Below, in pieces: positions 14,678 to 21,459 of a stretch of DNA of 28,252 nt. How positions within the stretch are numbered: position 1 is the stretch's first letter; each line of letters begins with the position of its first letter. Source of the DNA: UBA5794 sp964196275 (GTDB lineage Bacteria > Actinomycetota > Acidimicrobiia > Spongiisociales > UBA5794); assembly GCA_964196275.1 (NCBI GenBank), contig CAXMSN010000014.1:1-28252 (forward strand), written 5' to 3'. The position numbers and the translations under genes were made by a program. The notes under the pieces were generated by a model. It was not told where the DNA came from, did no database searches, and saw only the letters and a list, made by a program, of their open reading frames with translations.

Positions 14678-15625
14678 TCAGCCTGCGGCAGCACTCCCCA
14701 ACAACTCCTCGACAACCGCGAGCGTTGGCGTCGAGCGAGCGCCCGGTCTCGAAATCGTGAGCGCTGCCACAGCGTTACCCCACCGCAGCGCCTCTCCGAC
14801 GTCGGGCGTGTGAAGCATGGAGAAGATGAAACCAGCGTTGTGCGCATCACCGGCACCAACGGTGTCGGCGACTTCGACGTCAAAGCCCGAAGCGGCGACC
14901 TCACCGTCAACGGAGCATGCGAATGATCCGTTCGGGCCAAGCCGTGTGACGACGGTTCCGTGCCGAGCAGCAAGATGTCGTGCCGCCGCGAGCGGGTCGG
15001 CCATTCCAGCAAGCGGGGCAACTTCATCTGTCCCGGAACCCATGACTATGTCGCAGAGCTCGACGGCGCTCTCCATGACCTCGCGGAAGCCGTCGTCCCA
15101 TCCCCAGTTCTCCAGACGCAGGTTCAGATCGAGCGACACGGGAATACCCAGCGCCTTGGCTTGCGTCATGGTTGCGAGCAACGCCTCACGTGCGGGCGAC
15201 ACTCTCAGACATATGCCGGACACGTGGACCCAGTCCGCATCGTGTGCCGCCCCGACAGCCGCTTCGATATCCACTTCTTGGTGTGCACCACCTGACGGCG
15301 GCCAGACGTAGATCAGCCGGTCTCCATCTCGGGGCACGACCGTGATCACGGTCACCGTCGGAGCGGCTGCTGTGGATTCGACGAGGGCGACGTCAACTCC
15401 TGCCTCCCCGAGGCTTGTCCTTGCGAAACTTCCGAAGGCATCGTCTCCGACAGTTCCCACAAATTGGCAGTCAACGCCTAGCCGTCCAAGAGCCGCAGCG
15501 GTATTGGCAGCAGAGCCTCCGCCCAGGAGACGTGGAGCGGGATTCGAATGGAGGTCAACCTGGTCGCGGTGAGGGAGCAGGATCTCCATGTCGACGTTGA
15601 TGTCGCCCACCACCAGCACTCTCAC
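14678..15625 (-). CDS. PfkB-family carbohydrate kinase
   Basis: This 315-residue ribokinase-fold enzyme should phosphorylate a sugar, sugar acid or nucleoside with ATP. The N-terminal PfkB signature is GGGSAANTAAALGRLG (35-50), a DLNLR block near 165-169 resembles sugar-acid and fructose kinases, and the C-terminal signature DTVGAGDAHNAGF (254-266) contains the catalytic Asp260. The GTG start overlaps the stop of the PRAI-like gene by four bases (GTGA), so the two proteins are made together and probably act on the same compound. The substrate is unknown. A 215-bp gap follows it. Confidence 0.88.
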   Translation of the reverse strand: MRVLVVGDINVDMEILLPHRDQVDLHSNPAPRLLGGGSAANTAAALGRLGVDCQFVGTVGDDAFGSFARTSLGEAGVDVALVESTAAAPTVTVITVVPRDGDRLIYVWPPSGGAHQEVDIEAAVGAAHDADWVHVSGICLRVSPAREALLATMTQAKALGIPVSLDLNLRLENWGWDDGFREVMESAVELCDIVMGSGTDEVAPLAGMADPLAAARHLAARHGTVVTRLGPNGSFACSVDGEVAASGFDVEVADTVGAGDAHNAGFIFSMLHTPDVGEALRWGNAVAALTISRPGARSTPTLAVVEELLGSAAAG

Positions 15626-16308
15626 CGGTAAGCCTCTCCCCTGGCAACCGCGGACACGAATTCATCGACCAGATTCAGGTCCTTCCGAAACCCTCCCTCG
15701 GCCAACCTCCGGTTCGTGTGGCTGAGAGAATCGACACCCCAAGGGCGCACCGCCGCAATCGCGGCATCTACATTCGTCGGCGACAGTCCCCCAGCCAACA
15801 CGACTGGAATGTCAACCGCGTTCACGATTTCTGCACTCACCGTCCAGTCGTGAACGATGCCCGCCGCACCGACACCGTCGATGTCGGGTGACACAGAATC
15901 AAGGATGAGGAAGTCCGCAACGGCCGCGTACGACAGCGCTTCTTCGACCGATTCGGGTCCGGTCACGGCTATCGCTTGCATGATGGCGACGTGAGGCAGT
16001 CTGGCGCGCAGGACGCTCACGTCGCTCGAACTGACGGAGCCGGTCGGTCCACAGAGATGCAGGATGTCGGGTCCGACGGCGTGAACCATCTTCTCGACTT
16101 CTGTGAGATCGGACTCCACGCTCAGTGCGACGGAGACCGCAAGTCCTTCAACAGCACGACAGACCTCAGAAGCGGTTTCAACGCTCACTTCCCCTGGCAG
16201 GCCTCGCTCTGACGGCGTGACACCGACATGGTGGACTCCCAAGCGCGCTACGGCGACGGCCTCGGAAGCCGACTGCATCGTGTAGATCTGCACATGGATT
16301 TCGCTCAC
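15622..16308 (-). CDS. Phosphoribosylanthranilate-isomerase-like TIM barrel without the catalytic cysteine
   Basis: This 228-residue protein follows the TrpF fold: an opening strand HVQIYTMQSASEAV, then FLILDSVSPDIDGVGAAG (133-150), PVVLAGGLSPTNV with the phosphate-binding GG, and a final RPWGVDSLSHTNR ... RKD block. In TrpF the opening is KICGIT and Cys is the general base; here the same position is Tyr9. The general acid Asp seems kept as Asp137, and QLHG is replaced by HLCG. No other trp gene is nearby. It is therefore probably not tryptophan biosynthetic. The GTG start follows TATGGT by 6 nt (leaderless). It leads a two-gene operon with the PfkB kinase. Confidence 0.7.
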   Translation of the reverse strand: MSEIHVQIYTMQSASEAVAVARLGVHHVGVTPSERGLPGEVSVETASEVCRAVEGLAVSVALSVESDLTEVEKMVHAVGPDILHLCGPTGSVSSSDVSVLRARLPHVAIMQAIAVTGPESVEEALSYAAVADFLILDSVSPDIDGVGAAGIVHDWTVSAEIVNAVDIPVVLAGGLSPTNVDAAIAAVRPWGVDSLSHTNRRLAEGGFRKDLNLVDEFVSAVARGEAYR

Positions 16309-16314
16309 AGGCTC

Positions 16315-16320
16315 ACCATA
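16315..16320 (-). promoter_or_regulatory. Leaderless -10 element of the PRAI-like/PfkB operon
   Basis: TATGGT on the minus strand is followed by 6 nt and the GTG at 16308. No Shine-Dalgarno is present. It lies in the 57-bp gap after the ABC-F gene. Confidence 0.5.
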
Positions 16321-16365
16321 CGTGTGGCCTGGACTCAGACAGACACGGTCGGCAGGAGCAACCCA

Positions 16366-18009
16366 TCAATAGCGAGTCAGGATCTTGACGCCCGGTTCAT
16401 CGAGCAGCGAAAACCTGCGCTTGCTTACGATCGCAACCGCCCTCTGCCGGTCCAGTAGTTCACCGACGACGCCATCCTTGTCGAAGATGATCCAACGATC
16501 GAAGACCTTCGTGAACTCACGGTCGTGCGTGATCGCCACCTCGGTGGCGTCCTCAAGGTCAAGCAGGGATCGCTCGATCACAAGTATGGACTCCAGGTCA
16601 AGGTTGTCTGTGGGCTCGTCGAGCATCAGCACGTTCGGCTCAAGCGTCTCGAGGATTATCAACTGGATCCTCGCCTTCTGCCCACCTGAGAGTTCCGAGT
16701 ACTTGTGTCGGTCGTGCTTGCCGAGCCCGTACCGTCCGAGAGCGCTCCGCGATACCTGATCGTTCGGAAAGTACCGCGACATGATCTGGAGCAAGCTTCC
16801 ACTGTCATCTGGCAGCGTGTTCTCCTGTGCGAAGTACCCGAGCTTCGCATTGGGACCGAACCGCACATGTCCGCCCTCGACGACCTTGGGATCCAGGAGT
16901 CGCTTGAGAAGCGTCGACTTTCCTACTCCGTTCTCGCCGAGCAGCGCCACGCGATCCTCGTGATAGATCTTCAGGTCGAACGGCAGTATGAGATCCGGGA
17001 TCTCTAGTCCTTCGATGCGGATCGCTTCCTTGCCGGCCCTTGACCCCCTGAAATTCGTCGTGATCTCCTTCTCGGGAGGGGGTAGCTCGGGAGGCCCGTC
17101 GTCCTTGTACCGGTTCCATCGTGTCTCCGCGGCTCTGGCCCTCGAGGCGTTGGCGTCGCTCATGGCCGCACGTTGCTTCATCAGGCGGTAGTAGCGATAG
17201 AGCCTGCGCTCCTCCTGCTGCCATGCGTTCAGATCCTTGGCGAGCCGCTCGGTTCGTGCCCTCCTGGCCGCCCGGAACGTCCCATAGTTTCCGCCATGTA
17301 CCCACTGACCGGAGTGCTCAAGGACGATCATCCGATCTACTCCCCCAGTGAGAAGCGTGCGATCGTGGGACACCATCAAGACCGTCTTCGACGTGCGGCG
17401 CAACTCTTTCTCCAGCCACGCCTTGCTGAACAGGTCGAGAAAGTTGTCAGGCTCATCAAGAATCAGCGTGGGTACTGACGACAGCAGGTATGAGCGCAGG
17501 ATGATCGCCTTGCGTTCACCGCCCGAAAGCTCGGTCAGGAGCCTCTCCCCCGCGTCGGCGACCCGTTGCCCGAGAACGGCTGAGGTGATCTGATCCCAGG
17601 ACCCCTCCTCCTTGTAGCCGCCCAATGATTGCCAGAGTTCCAGTACCGCCCCCAAGTCAGCTCCAACGTCCTCTCCTTCGGCGATCTGCGCATAAAGGCT
17701 CTGGAGTTCGACGTGCAGCTTTGCAAGGCTGTGTGGCAGCGACAGGGCAAGCGCATCGAGGACAGTGGCCCTCTGGTCATCGTCGAAGCCAGGGTTCTGG
17801 CGCATGTAGCCGACCTCTGTGTCGGAACGGATAGTGCCTTCTTCGAGTTCGAGATCCCCGGCGATGAGGTCGAGGATCGTGGTCTTCCCAACACCGTTCG
17901 GGCCCACGAGGGCCGACACCGAACCGGTGGGCACTTTGAACGACATGCCGTCGATGACCGACGTTCCATCGGGATACAGGAACACTGCGTTTGCGACTTC
18001 GATACCCAT
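16366..18009 (-). CDS. ABC-F family ATPase (ribosome-associated type)
   Basis: This 547-residue soluble protein has two ATP-binding cassettes and no membrane segments. NBD1 has Walker A GPNGVGKTT (36-44), signature LSGGE (161-165) and Walker B LILDEPDNFLDL; a charged, arginine-rich linker spans about 240-330. NBD2 has Walker A GENGVGKST (368-376), signature LSGGQ (440-444) and LMLDEPTDNLDL. ABC-F proteins act on the ribosome (translation rescue or antibiotic protection). The usual DEPTNHLD is altered in both halves (DEPDNFLD and DEPTDNLD), so it is a divergent member. The catalytic glutamates remain. ATG 18009 starts just before the first strand; no Shine-Dalgarno is evident. Confidence 0.87.
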   Translation of the reverse strand: MGIEVANAVFLYPDGTSVIDGMSFKVPTGSVSALVGPNGVGKTTILDLIAGDLELEEGTIRSDTEVGYMRQNPGFDDDQRATVLDALALSLPHSLAKLHVELQSLYAQIAEGEDVGADLGAVLELWQSLGGYKEEGSWDQITSAVLGQRVADAGERLLTELSGGERKAIILRSYLLSSVPTLILDEPDNFLDLFSKAWLEKELRRTSKTVLMVSHDRTLLTGGVDRMIVLEHSGQWVHGGNYGTFRAARRARTERLAKDLNAWQQEERRLYRYYRLMKQRAAMSDANASRARAAETRWNRYKDDGPPELPPPEKEITTNFRGSRAGKEAIRIEGLEIPDLILPFDLKIYHEDRVALLGENGVGKSTLLKRLLDPKVVEGGHVRFGPNAKLGYFAQENTLPDDSGSLLQIMSRYFPNDQVSRSALGRYGLGKHDRHKYSELSGGQKARIQLIILETLEPNVLMLDEPTDNLDLESILVIERSLLDLEDATEVAITHDREFTKVFDRWIIFDKDGVVGELLDRQRAVAIVSKRRFSLLDEPGVKILTRY

Positions 18010-18048
18010 GACGAGCGGTAGTGGTCCGTTGATCGGGCGGGTGCCTGA

Positions 18049-18270
18049 TCAGACCCCGGGCCGACCTTCCGAGTCGTGACGCTGGACGCCGGCTCCGAGC
18101 ACAGCGACCAGCACATAGATCAGTGTCCCGACCGGCATGGCGAAGATGATGAGAAGCGCCCATCCCCATTTCGGCATGTAGGGGGAATCGTGACGCATGA
18201 GGTGCCAGAGACTCCACAGGCTGAAAGCTGCGAATACGACGAAGAAGGGCGTCCACGCTATGAAGTTCAT
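18049..18270 (-). CDS. Small PLDc_N-like two-helix membrane protein
   Basis: This 73-residue protein has two hydrophobic segments (about 5-22 and 34-58). The second, PKWGWALLIIFAMPVGTLIYV, resembles the PLDc_N domain (phospholipase-D-nuclease N-terminal), which often occurs alone in small actinobacterial membrane proteins of unknown role. ATG 18270 has GGAGG 6 nt upstream. It lies between the DUF3179 and ABC-F genes on the same strand, with gaps of 48 and 39 bp, so the three could be read together. Confidence 0.65.
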   Translation of the reverse strand: MNFIAWTPFFVVFAAFSLWSLWHLMRHDSPYMPKWGWALLIIFAMPVGTLIYVLVAVLGAGVQRHDSEGRPGV

Positions 18271-18277
18271 GCTCGCC

Positions 18278-18294
18278 TCCGCAATCAGTGCGGA
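18278..18294 (-). promoter_or_regulatory. Hairpin overlapping the ribosome site of the PLDc_N-like gene
   Basis: TCCGCA and TGCGGA form a 6-bp stem with a 5-base loop just before ATG 18270. The 3' arm on the minus strand runs into the GGAGG Shine-Dalgarno, so folding could limit translation. It may also act as a weak terminator for the DUF3179 gene. Confidence 0.3.
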
Positions 18295-18318
18295 AGTCAG
18301 GTTACGCCAGCGGGTAGG

Positions 18319-19560
18319 TCACCCGTCAATCAGTGTGGTGTCTGGCTGGTATGTCGACCACGCGAACCAGAACGTGTCGAGATGCGGCACGGACTCGAGT
18401 TGCTCGCCTTTCAATGGTCCGTCAACGGCGTCACCGGTCACCGACCATCGTGTCCCGGTGTTGTCGTCGAAGAAGCCATCGCCTGCAGCGGTGAACGTCA
18501 GCGTCTGGCCGTTCACGATGCGCGAGAAGACACCGACTGAGCCGACATCTCGGCCTCCCTCGACGGCTCTCGATTCGAGCGCTGACGCCTGGCCTGCCTT
18601 CCAGAACATCACAAGCGGGCTGCCACCGACTTCTACGTTCGTTGCCTTGACCTCTCCCGCACTGATCGCCTCAAGTGCGTACGCAACGGCTTCATCGTCA
18701 ACCGTGATGCCGACGATCCGCTGCATTGCCGCTGCCCGATCGTCCAAAGCTCCTCTGAACAGGAACGGTCGTCCCTCCGGGGTGTCGTAACCGCTGTACG
18801 GATTGCGGCCGTAGTCCCTACCGAACCCAGCGGCCTCCCAGTCCAGCACCTTTCCCGTCGGGTAGTTCTCGATGAAGTCGCCCCACGAGATAAGCGGCGA
18901 AGACCGAGCCACCAGCTCCGCCCCGGTCAGAACACCAACAACGGCTTTGCCGTCAAAGTGTGTCCAAAGCGACTCGGTCGTCCGGTCGTACATCACCAGA
19001 GCGGACGCGAAGAGAAGGCCTGATGTTCCGAACGTTGTGACGTTTCCTCCGATTGTTCGCTCGTAGGTGACGGCAGAGTTGCACAGCGGGCAGTACGTAA
19101 TGGAGACCGGAACTCCGCCAACCGTGTCGTTGACGATCTCGTGCCATACGAGAGCACGCACGGGGTAGGCCCTGGCGTCACCGTTGATCTCCAGGGCAAC
19201 GACCGCCTCTCCGAGCGGGAGCAGGTCGAGCTGGTCCACGACATCGAAGAACTCAGGCCGTTCGATAGGAGGAATGCCGTCGGGTGGTGGCCCGCCCGAA
19301 AAGATCTGGTCGATATCCACCAGCGGTTCAGGGAACTCCGGCGCGTTCAGTTGGCGGAGCGCACTCGGGCCTCGTGGCAACGCATTCACTGCAGGTCCTT
19401 CCTCCTCTGTCGATGGCCCCGCAGGCACCTCTTCCGTTCCGACTGCGGCCGGAGTGCTGGTTGCCGTTGGTGCCGCACACGCAACCGCAACCAGTGACAG
19501 AGCGGTACCGAGTAGCAAGAGCCCGGAACTGAGTTTCGCTCGTGTAGTTGTCACGGTCAT
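18319..19560 (-). CDS. DUF3179 lipoprotein
   Basis: This 413-residue exported protein begins with a signal sequence and lipobox (LVAVAC, lipidated Cys28), followed by a Thr/Pro/Ala/Glu-rich linker to about residue 60. The DUF3179 domain covers most of the rest, with the signature SITYCPLCNSAVTYE (153-167), whose Cys157-x2-Cys160 pair could bind a metal or form a disulfide. The biochemical function of DUF3179 is not established to my knowledge. The ATG is preceded by TTGAGA-N16-TGCGTT with 6 nt to the start (leaderless) and by a Crp-type palindrome just upstream of the -35. It is divergent from a small membrane-protein gene. Confidence 0.85.
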   Translation of the reverse strand: MTVTTTRAKLSSGLLLLGTALSLVAVACAAPTATSTPAAVGTEEVPAGPSTEEEGPAVNALPRGPSALRQLNAPEFPEPLVDIDQIFSGGPPPDGIPPIERPEFFDVVDQLDLLPLGEAVVALEINGDARAYPVRALVWHEIVNDTVGGVPVSITYCPLCNSAVTYERTIGGNVTTFGTSGLLFASALVMYDRTTESLWTHFDGKAVVGVLTGAELVARSSPLISWGDFIENYPTGKVLDWEAAGFGRDYGRNPYSGYDTPEGRPFLFRGALDDRAAAMQRIVGITVDDEAVAYALEAISAGEVKATNVEVGGSPLVMFWKAGQASALESRAVEGGRDVGSVGVFSRIVNGQTLTFTAAGDGFFDDNTGTRWSVTGDAVDGPLKGEQLESVPHLDTFWFAWSTYQPDTTLIDG

Positions 19561-19566
19561 GCAGCC

Positions 19567-19594
19567 AACGCAGACTCGCGCAGGAACCTCTCAA
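19567..19594 (-). promoter_or_regulatory. Promoter of the DUF3179 gene
   Basis: On the minus strand TTGAGA (19594-19589), a 16-nt spacer and TGCGTT (19572-19567) end 6 nt before ATG 19560. The -35 is good but the -10 lacks the usual A at position 2. This is what one expects of a promoter helped by an activator, and a Crp-like palindrome lies 2 bp upstream of the -35. Confidence 0.45.
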
Positions 19595-19596
19595 GA

Positions 19597-19614
19597 GTGT
19601 CACTTGTCTGACAC
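19597..19614. promoter_or_regulatory. Crp/Fnr-type palindrome GTGTCA-N6-TGACAC
   Basis: This 18-bp perfect-arm palindrome sits between the divergent DUF3179 and small membrane-protein genes, centred 45 bp from one start codon and 48 bp from the other. Its geometry (5-6-5 core, TGTCA-N6-TGACA) is that of Crp-family sites (TGTGA-N6-TCACA) with one base changed per arm. The gene for a Crp-family regulator begins about 1 kb away. Confidence 0.5.
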
Positions 19615-19653
19615 ACCGCGGACGGTCGGTCCGGCACCAGCGTTGCAGAGGGC

Positions 19654-20001
19654 ATGACAACATCAATCATCGGTGCTCCCGCGGAGCGCCAGCCGTACTT
19701 CGCGATCGCAGGTCTGACGGTGGTCTGGGTCGTGGCAGCCCTCTTACGGACCGAGACCACGTTCCATCTTGGGCCCATCATCCTGCCGCTGATACCACTG
19801 CTGATCGCGCCGAAAGGGAGCCGAACGAGAGCTATCGGCGTCGCTGCGGGAGTCGGTGCCGGGGTGATCGCGCTTCTGTCTGTCACGGGGAACCTCTCCG
19901 GACCGGCGTTCGAGCCCTTTTCCTCAGCCGTGGCTGAGAGCGTGCTGACGCTCATTGGAAGTGGGATCCTTGCCCTCGGCCTTGCACGTGTTACACGTTG
20001 A
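19654..20001 (+). CDS. Small membrane protein, four hydrophobic segments, unknown
   Basis: I do not recognise this 115-residue protein. It has hydrophobic segments near 15-31, 38-53, 61-79 and 94-111, short loops, and a KGSRTR basic loop after segment 2. ATG 19654 has only a weak AGAGG site 3 nt upstream. It is divergent from the DUF3179 gene and shares the palindrome between them. Its last 78 bp overlap the end of the convergent regulator gene, an unusually long overlap. Either the regulator has an extended C-terminus or one of the two ends differs from my call. Confidence 0.5.
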   Translation: MTTSIIGAPAERQPYFAIAGLTVVWVVAALLRTETTFHLGPIILPLIPLLIAPKGSRTRAIGVAAGVGAGVIALLSVTGNLSGPAFEPFSSAVAESVLTLIGSGILALGLARVTR

Positions 20002-20667
20002 CACGTGGCGGACGCGGTCGGCATCGAGCACGGTGATCCTCCTGTAGCCCGTCTCAAGAGCGCCGTGGTACTTGAGCACCCCGATCGCTTCGTTCACTGA
20101 CTGGCGGCTCGCACCGAGCAGTTCTGCGATGGAAGCCTGAGACAAGCGGACCTCTCCGAACCGATCCTGCTGGGAAAGCAGGAGATCTGCTACCTGCTCG
20201 CGGACGGTTCTGTTCATCAGCCTGAGCAGGCTTCGCTGCGTTGCTTCGAGTTGACCGAGGCCTGCCACCAGCCACCTCATGGTCAGAACTGGGCGCTTGA
20301 GGAGCAGCGGAATGAGAAGGTCCCGATCGAGGCGCAGGACGCGAGCGTGGGTGACCGCTCGAGCGGAGGAAAGGTACGGCTCCTGTTGGAACATCGCGAT
20401 ATCCCCGGCGACCGCACCGGGACCAAGACGCGTGATGAGGCTCTTGGAGCCTCCACTCGTTCTGTATAACTCGACTTCACCGGAATGGACGACGTATGCG
20501 GCTGTGGATTCCTGCCCCTCCTTGAAGAGGTGCGTTCCCTTGTACTTATCCGTCATGACTCCCGCCTGAGCGAGCGCAACAGCGTCCTCTCGAGTCACGG
20601 GTAGATAGTCCGTTCGCCCGAACGTGCGAGCGAGCCAAGCAGCGTGCTGTTCTTGTAAACGATCCAT
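19924..20667 (-). CDS. Crp/Fnr-family transcriptional regulator
   Basis: This 247-residue protein has a cyclic-nucleotide-binding-type beta barrel (about 40-125), a dimerisation helix (about 125-160) and a winged helix-turn-helix (VRLSQASIAELLGASRQSVNEAIGVL, 173-198). Aligned with E. coli CRP, Arg180 is kept (Arg188), but Glu181 becomes Gln189 and Arg185 becomes Glu193. The cAMP pocket is also altered: the phosphate-binding Arg of the RSA motif is absent around SSARAV, so the ligand may not be cAMP. A C-terminal extension carries a CNTC pair (Cys225, Cys228). ATG 20667 has no Shine-Dalgarno and no clear -10, so the start is less certain. Confidence 0.82.
   Translation of the reverse strand: MDRLQEQHAAWLARTFGRTDYLPVTREDAVALAQAGVMTDKYKGTHLFKEGQESTAAYVVHSGEVELYRTSGGSKSLITRLGPGAVAGDIAMFQQEPYLSSARAVTHARVLRLDRDLLIPLLLKRPVLTMRWLVAGLGQLEATQRSLLRLMNRTVREQVADLLLSQQDRFGEVRLSQASIAELLGASRQSVNEAIGVLKYHGALETGYRRITVLDADRVRHVSTCNTCKAEGKDPTSNERQHALSHG
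19985..20007. repeat. Inverted repeat CACGTGT-N9-ACACGTG
   Basis: Two perfect 7-bp arms flank a 9-nt spacer across the stop codon of the small membrane-protein gene and within the C-terminal coding part of the regulator. It may be a terminator-like hairpin for the plus-strand transcript; no T-run follows. Confidence 0.35.
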
Positions 20668-20679
20668 GTTGATGTCAAC
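20668..20679. promoter_or_regulatory. Palindrome GTTGA-TG-TCAAC abutting the regulator start
   Basis: The 5-bp perfect arms touch the ATG of the Crp-like gene. It contains a TGTCA half-site and could be an autoregulatory operator, but it is short. Confidence 0.25.
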
Positions 20680-20731
20680 GCACGAGGCCTCGGTTCCGTT
20701 CCCGGTCGTTGTCCGTCGTCACCGGTCGCGT

Positions 20732-20760
20732 TTGAGTGGTTCCACCGCCACACGTAGGGT
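20732..20760 (+). promoter_or_regulatory. Leaderless promoter of the IYD-like nitroreductase gene
   Basis: TTGAGT (20732-20737), exactly 17 nt, and TAGGGT (20755-20760) end 6 nt before ATG 20767. This is the best-formed promoter of the window. Confidence 0.65.
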
Positions 20761-20766
20761 GCCGTG

Positions 20767-21456
20767 ATGGAGTACCCCACGGTTCCGTATCGATCTCTGC
20801 ATGTCTCTGAAGGCGAACGGCTGGAGACGGCGGCCCGGATCCTCGAGGAGATGGGTCGAAGACGATCGGTCAGGCATTTCTCGGACCGAGAAGTTCCAAG
20901 AGAGCTCGTTGAAACGGCGATTCTCGCGGCTTCAACCGCACCCTCTGGTGCGCACATGCAACCTTGGACGTTCGTCCTCGTCGGCGACCCCGAGGTCAAA
21001 CGTCGAATCCGTATCGCCGCTGAGGACGAGGAGCGCGAGAACTACGAGGGAGGCAGGCTCCCCCAACACTGGAGAGAGGATCTTGCGCGTCTCGGGACCA
21101 CCTCCGACAAGCCGTTCCTCGAGACAGCACCGTGGCTCGTGGTGATCTTCGAGCAGCGATACGGTGTCCGACCCGACGGGTCCAGGCAGCATCACTACTA
21201 CGTGAAGGAGTCCGTCGGAATCGCCGCTGGCATGTTCATCGACGCTCTCCACCGCATGGGCCTGGCGACGTTGACACACACGCCGAGCCCGATGGCCTTC
21301 CTCAGGACGCTGCTCAACAGACCTGACAACGAAAGGCCATTCATCCTGTTCCCGATCGGCTACGCGGCGGAGGACTGTGAGGTCCCTGACCTCGATCGGA
21401 AGTCGCTTGGCGATGTGATGATCGAAGTGACCGATGACGATCTCGGCGGTGCGTGA
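20767..21456 (+). CDS. Iodotyrosine-deiodinase-like (IYD) nitroreductase-fold dehalogenase
   Basis: This 229-residue FMN protein matches the IYD branch of the nitroreductase superfamily, which removes halogen reductively from iodo-, bromo- or chlorotyrosine. RRRSVRHFSD (31-40) and TAPSGAHMQPWTFV (57-70) form the flavin site. Aligned with human IYD as I remember it, the lid residues that bind the substrate zwitterion are kept: Glu89, Tyr93 (ERENY) and Lys115 (SDKPF). HYYVKESV and HTPSP, VPDLDRKSL also follow IYD. Ordinary nitroreductases lack this lid triad. ATG 20767 is preferred to GTG three bases upstream because TAGGGT ends 6 nt before it. The human membrane anchor is absent, so it should be cytoplasmic. 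Confidence 0.85.
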   Translation: MEYPTVPYRSLHVSEGERLETAARILEEMGRRRSVRHFSDREVPRELVETAILAASTAPSGAHMQPWTFVLVGDPEVKRRIRIAAEDEERENYEGGRLPQHWREDLARLGTTSDKPFLETAPWLVVIFEQRYGVRPDGSRQHHYYVKESVGIAAGMFIDALHRMGLATLTHTPSPMAFLRTLLNRPDNERPFILFPIGYAAEDCEVPDLDRKSLGDVMIEVTDDDLGGA

Positions 21457-21459
21457 GTG

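Noticed and set aside
14608..14926. Possible small plus-strand genes in the gap and start of the kinase region.
   Set aside because: The frames run antisense into the PfkB gene and show no protein-like composition or ribosome site.
15622..16308. Naming the PRAI-like gene trpF.
   Set aside because: The catalytic Cys and the final phosphate motif are changed and no tryptophan genes adjoin, so the symbol would mislead.
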